This document shows positions 4,651 through 7,851 of a DNA stretch of 7,851 nt, in pieces. Position numbers and translations under genes: made by a program. Source of the stretch: Bacillota bacterium (lineage in GTDB: Bacteria; Bacillota_A; Clostridia; Acetivibrionales; DUMB01); the NCBI GenBank assembly GCA_023621975.1, contig JAMOAC010000324.1:1-7851 (forward strand), given 5' to 3'. Positions within the stretch are counted from its first letter, which is position 1. Every line of letters starts with the position of its first letter. The notes beneath the pieces were generated by a model, which was not told where the DNA came from, did not search any database, and saw only the letters and a program-made list of their open reading frames with translations.

Positions 4651-7512
4651 ATGAGGAATCTCAAGAAGCTTTTAGCAGTAATCATTACGGTTGCTATGCT
4701 TGCAACTCTTATGGTTCCTGCATTCGCCGAAGAGAATTCCCTGAGTGCCGCTGAAATATGCGCAAAACTCGGAATGCTCAGAGGCACAACCGGTGAAGTC
4801 ACAGATGAATATCTGGCTTCAGACTTGTCAAGGCATCAAATGGCAATCATGTTCCTGAGACTGCGTGGCCTTGAAGAAGAGGCTAATGCATTTGATGGAA
4901 CAGACAATTTCGATGACGCAGATGAAATCAAGTATGCTGAAGGAAGAGCCGTTATGGCTTACCTGAAAGCTCATCCTGAACTCGGATTTGTTGGTTCAGA
5001 AGGCAAGTTCATGCCTTTGAAGAATGTTGAAGCTCAGGAATACTTCAAAGTAATGCTCGTAGCTCTGGGTTACAAGCAGGGCGAAGACTTTGAATGGGCT
5101 GACGTTCTCTCATTTGCTGCAGAACATGGCCTTCCGAGTGCAGCCAACTATGAAAACAAACAGTATCTCACACCTGCAGATGTTGCAGAGATAACTGTAG
5201 AAGCACTCAAGGCTGAAGATGCAGAAGGTAACATTCTCGTTGAAAAGCTCATCGCTCTTGGAGCTATTGATGAAGAAGTTGCTATCGAAGTAGGACTTAT
5301 TGCTCCTGAGGAAGAAGAAGCTAAAAGTGCAACAGCTGCAGCTACAGGAGCTAAGAAATTCACAGTTACCTTCGATGGTGCTGTTGATGAAAGCAAAGTT
5401 TCCTTCTCCGTAAAGAAGGGTTCTGTAACTTCAAACATTAAGTCAGTTACTTTTGCAGAAGACAAGACATCTGCTGACCTGGAAATGGCATCTAAATTAA
5501 CTGCCGGCACCTACACTATTACTGTAAAAGGACTTGGAGAAGATATAGTAATAGATGTAGAGGTCGAGGATGAAAAAGTAGATGACATCGTATTTACAAG
5601 TGACATAGCTCCAATAGTTAGAGAAAGCAACAGCCAGAAGATTTCTATAGGTTATAAGGTATTGAATCAGTACGGCGAAGATATTTCCAATTCTGTATCA
5701 GTAAAAGTTTATCCTGGAAAAGGTTCAGTTGAAGGCGGAAGCGACACAGTTTCCGGAGGTTCAATTGTACTTGAGTCCGGCGCTGGCTTTGCTGTTAATG
5801 AAAAAGTTAGTCTTGCACTCATCTATGCAGACGGTGCAAATTACAAATATGTAGCTAATGAATTTACAGTTGGGGCAGAGTCCAGAGTATCAGAAATAGC
5901 TATGACTTCAATTTACAATCCTAATAATAAGGAGTTAGTTGAAGGCGTAGGAGAAAACTTCTACATTGTAGTTGTAGCAAAAGACCAGTATGGCAATGTT
6001 ATGGATAACGACGAATGGATTGAAGAAGATGTTCTGGTAACTGTTAACAACACCAATGTTGCAGATGTTGCAAGGACTACATCTGGTGGCAGCAATCCAG
6101 AAATTGAGCCGCAAGGCGATAACAAGACTACAATGCAAGTTACAATTAACGGTGCTGGTAAAACTACCGTCAGGTTAATGGCCATCGCAACTGGAAAGAC
6201 CAGCACATTTGACATAGAAGTCAAAGAAAGTGCGAAAGTTGACGTATTTACAATGAGTCAGCCAGATCTGTTTGCAGCTGGTGACAAGAACATAGAAATA
6301 CCATTTACAGCTGTAGACCAGTATGGCAATGAAGTTACTTCCGGTCTCCAAGGAAAAGTAACGATTAATCCTCCGCAGGGATTCGCATATGAATTCAAGA
6401 AAGACTATGTAACCGGAAAAGAAAAGTTACTGTTAAGCGATAACAGACAGAATCCTACAGCAGGAACTGTTCTGGTAACTGCTACAACAGGAACTCAAAA
6501 ATTCGTTACTCTGACTATCAATGTAAAAGAAAAGGCTGTTCCTACAGTAATTGAAGGTATAAAAGACTTTGCTACTGTTTATGCAAAAGGTGCTACTGCA
6601 ACATTCGGATTAGCTAATATAGTAGTACATGACCAGTATGGCAGAGAAATTGAATTGCCAGACGGATACAAAGTTATAGCTGAAACATCCGATGCAGGTA
6701 AGGTTGCTATTTCAGGCACTGACGGTGTAATCGATGCTAATACCAGCAAGACTGTAACAGGTGTAGCAAAAGGTACAGCAACAATAACTCTGAAACTGTA
6801 CAATGGTAGCAATGAAGTTAAGAACAGTGACTATACATTCAGTGTAAGAACTGTTGAAAAAGACGAAATAGCTGATTATGAACTTGCTGACCTTGGTACA
6901 ACCTACCATGACAGGAACTACGGTGGCGATAAGAAATATGATGTTGCCCTGACTGTATACGGATTAATGGCAGACGGTTCCAAGGTTGTAATACCTAACA
7001 CAAGTGACTACATCAATGTAATTATTAACGACCAGTATGTTGGATATGACAGCACAGCAGGTACCGTATATTCTGTATATGGTCGTGACTTTGGTTCAGC
7101 TACAAGTGTTGAAGTTCCGGTTATAGTACATGTATTCGGAGCAGAAGGACCTGTAGTAAGAACCAAGACTCTCACAGTAAGCAATGTAGCTCCTGCAATC
7201 ACTACACTTGAAGTTGCAGGTGGTACAATAACCACTAAGATTGATGAAAACTTTGTAACAGTATCTAAGGATGATCTAGAAGGTGAAGAAAATACCGTAC
7301 TTGAGGCTTTAGTAAAAGACGCTGTTAAGGCAATTGACCAGTACGGAAAAGAATTAACAGGTACACAGGAAGTTTACACCTACATGGTTGCTACAAATCT
7401 GCCAAGCGGTAGAAATGATATAACTGAAGTAGCAGCAGGTGAAACATTCAGCGTACTGGCTATTACTGACAACGGTAAGACAGTAACATTCAAGGTACTT
7501 GTAACTGACTAA
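4651..7512 (+). CDS. S-layer protein with SLH-like N-terminus and Ig-like repeats
   Basis: Predicted 953-aa secreted surface-layer protein. Residues 1-26 are a signal peptide (basic start, hydrophobic core, PAFA cleavage before Glu27). Residues about 30-205 contain up to three degenerate SLH motifs, which attach proteins to secondary cell-wall polymers; visible remnants are LGMLRG...LSRHQMAIMFLRL (40-71), FDDADEIKYAEGRAVMAYL...PLKNVEAQEYFKVMLVALGY (87-141) and a third ending LTPADVAEITVEAL (173-186). The usual ITR/TRAE motif is not intact in any copy. An acidic EEEE segment (220-223) leads to an Ig-like domain (227-293, GAKKFTVTFDGAVD...LTAGTYTITVKG). The remainder is a repeat array marked by NQYG/DQYG motifs at residues 339, 445, 556, 661, 794 and 896, about 102-133 residues apart, typical of bacterial Ig-like beta-sandwich repeats. 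It has one cysteine (Cys38). ATG 4651 follows AGAGGAGG by ten bases. Two promoters, a structured leader and a strong terminator mark it as a highly expressed single-gene unit. Confidence 0.93.
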   Translation: MRNLKKLLAVIITVAMLATLMVPAFAEENSLSAAEICAKLGMLRGTTGEVTDEYLASDLSRHQMAIMFLRLRGLEEEANAFDGTDNFDDADEIKYAEGRAVMAYLKAHPELGFVGSEGKFMPLKNVEAQEYFKVMLVALGYKQGEDFEWADVLSFAAEHGLPSAANYENKQYLTPADVAEITVEALKAEDAEGNILVEKLIALGAIDEEVAIEVGLIAPEEEEAKSATAAATGAKKFTVTFDGAVDESKVSFSVKKGSVTSNIKSVTFAEDKTSADLEMASKLTAGTYTITVKGLGEDIVIDVEVEDEKVDDIVFTSDIAPIVRESNSQKISIGYKVLNQYGEDISNSVSVKVYPGKGSVEGGSDTVSGGSIVLESGAGFAVNEKVSLALIYADGANYKYVANEFTVGAESRVSEIAMTSIYNPNNKELVEGVGENFYIVVVAKDQYGNVMDNDEWIEEDVLVTVNNTNVADVARTTSGGSNPEIEPQGDNKTTMQVTINGAGKTTVRLMAIATGKTSTFDIEVKESAKVDVFTMSQPDLFAAGDKNIEIPFTAVDQYGNEVTSGLQGKVTINPPQGFAYEFKKDYVTGKEKLLLSDNRQNPTAGTVLVTATTGTQKFVTLTINVKEKAVPTVIEGIKDFATVYAKGATATFGLANIVVHDQYGREIELPDGYKVIAETSDAGKVAISGTDGVIDANTSKTVTGVAKGTATITLKLYNGSNEVKNSDYTFSVRTVEKDEIADYELADLGTTYHDRNYGGDKKYDVALTVYGLMADGSKVVIPNTSDYINVIINDQYVGYDSTAGTVYSVYGRDFGSATSVEVPVIVHVFGAEGPVVRTKTLTVSNVAPAITTLEVAGGTITTKIDENFVTVSKDDLEGEENTVLEALVKDAVKAIDQYGKELTGTQEVYTYMVATNLPSGRNDITEVAAGETFSVLAITDNGKTVTFKVLVTD

Positions 7513-7524
7513 TATTACAAGATA

Positions 7525-7556
7525 AAAGGCCGGGCATTGCCCGGCTTTTATTTTTA
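7525..7556 (+). terminator. Intrinsic terminator of the S-layer gene
   Basis: GGCCGGGC-type left arm (7525-7535 including AAAG) pairs with GCCCGGCTTTT (7539-7549) through a GC-rich stem with a 3-nt ATT loop, followed by a T-rich run to 7555. It starts 12 bp after the stop codon. Confidence 0.92.
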
Positions 7557-7560
7557 AAGG

Positions 7561-7661
7561 CTCTATGTCAATAGTTGGGGAGGAGTCTCTGGTAGAATAA
7601 AATATCGCTATATTTTGACTCTATGTCAAAAATTGAGGTGGAGCCCCTGGTAGAATAAAAT
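7561..7661 (+). repeat. Two 43-bp direct repeats (period 58)
   Basis: Copies at 7561-7603 and 7619-7661 both run from CTCTATGTCA to GGTAGAATAAAAT and differ at six internal positions. Each contains TGTCA followed by a G-rich core (TTGGGGAGGAG or TTGAGGTGGAG). Repeated TGTCA-type ends are known from some insertion-sequence termini, for example the IS21 family, so this could be an IS end or remnant; no transposase gene is visible to confirm it. Confidence 0.7.
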
Positions 7662-7675
7662 GGCAATAAATTATC

Positions 7676-7712
7676 CAGCGAGTAATAATAGGATTACTCG
7701 CTGTTTTTGTTT
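7676..7712 (+). terminator. Intrinsic terminator-like hairpin
   Basis: CAGCGAGTAAT (7676-7686) and ATTACTCGCTG (7693-7703) form a perfect 11-bp stem with a 6-nt loop followed by TTTTTGTTTT. No gene ends just upstream in this window, so it may belong to the decayed element carrying the 43-bp repeats or act as a barrier before the next gene. Confidence 0.8.
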
Positions 7713-7771
7713 TATAAGAATTATTTTAAATAAACCAACATAGTGTAAAATTGTTGTAGGAAAAAAATAAA

Positions 7772-7841
7772 CAAGAGACATCCTTCTTTGATAAAATGGG
7801 ATTATACACAACAAACCATTTAGAGGAAGGAGTGTCTCTTG
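7772..7841 (+). repeat. Long inverted repeat enclosing the RBS of the next gene
   Basis: CAAGAGACATCCTTC (7772-7786) is complementary to GAAGGA (7826-7831) plus TGTCTCTTG (7833-7841), leaving a single bulged G: 15 bp in all around a loop of about 39 nt. The right arm contains both the Shine-Dalgarno sequence (7825-7832) and the first base of the GTG start. A possible extended -10 TGATAAAAT (7789-7797) lies in the loop with no clear -35. Confidence 0.8.
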
Positions 7842-7851
7842 TGAATAATAT
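7841..7851 (+). CDS. Start of an unidentified gene, cut by window end
   Basis: A GTG at 7841 follows GGAAGGAG (7825-7832) by eight bases, a good translation start. Only the first codons, (M)NN and part of a fourth, are present, so the product cannot be identified. The RBS is enclosed in a long inverted repeat and the upstream DNA is repeat-rich, which makes a transposase a reasonable but unproven guess. Confidence 0.5.

Noticed and set aside
5148..7235. Several minus-strand frames inside the S-layer gene
   Set aside because: Antisense shadows of a long coding sequence with uninterrupted repeat structure.

Overview
The window looks like chromosomal DNA of a low-GC, spore-forming Firmicute, most likely a clostridium. 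The evidence is an AT-rich background, consensus Shine-Dalgarno sites, GTG/TTG starts, an AgrB-type membrane protease, an alpha/beta small acid-soluble spore protein (SASP), a CwlJ-type germination hydrolase with a GerQ-like partner, and a large SLH-type surface-layer protein. Gene content and style resemble the cellulolytic clostridia (Acetivibrio/Hungateiclostridium group), but that is impression only; no species call is possible from sequence reading.

Layout. 1-594: the 3' end of an rRNA operon (23S tail, then 5S). 595-749: a gap holding four tandem copies of a 15-bp repeat. 750-1394: agrB-like gene with a TTG start and no agrD beside it. 1395-1918: a 524-bp non-coding region with five perfect DnaA boxes (TTATCCACA), several near-matches, an 18-bp palindrome and a 30-bp tandem repeat that phases two of the boxes. 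1919-2356: two-CBS-domain protein. 2357-2607: AT-rich convergent gap with a hairpin terminator and short tandem repeats. 2608-3665 on the minus strand: a GerQ-like protein downstream of a CwlJ-like hydrolase, the order known from the Bacillus cwlJ-gerQ operon. 3877-4050: SspF-like SASP, divergent from cwlJ, with a hairpin before its RBS and a strong terminator. 4051-4650: long leader/promoter region with two near-consensus sigma-A promoters and structured RNA in front of the S-layer gene. 4651-7512: 953-aa secreted SLH protein with a DQYG-marked repeat array, followed by a strong terminator. 7557-7851: repeat-rich DNA that looks like mobile-element debris, ending in a gene start cut by the window edge whose RBS lies inside a long inverted repeat.

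How it fits together. Three genes (cwlJ-like, gerQ-like, ssp) form a spore germination/protection cluster. The S-layer gene is a separate, highly expressed unit with its own promoters and terminator. The most unusual element is the DnaA-box cluster between agrB and the CBS gene: it is far denser than chance allows, yet no dnaA, dnaN or rpmH is in view, so it may be a DnaA-titrating or replication-control locus, or a DnaA-responsive promoter, rather than the usual oriC.
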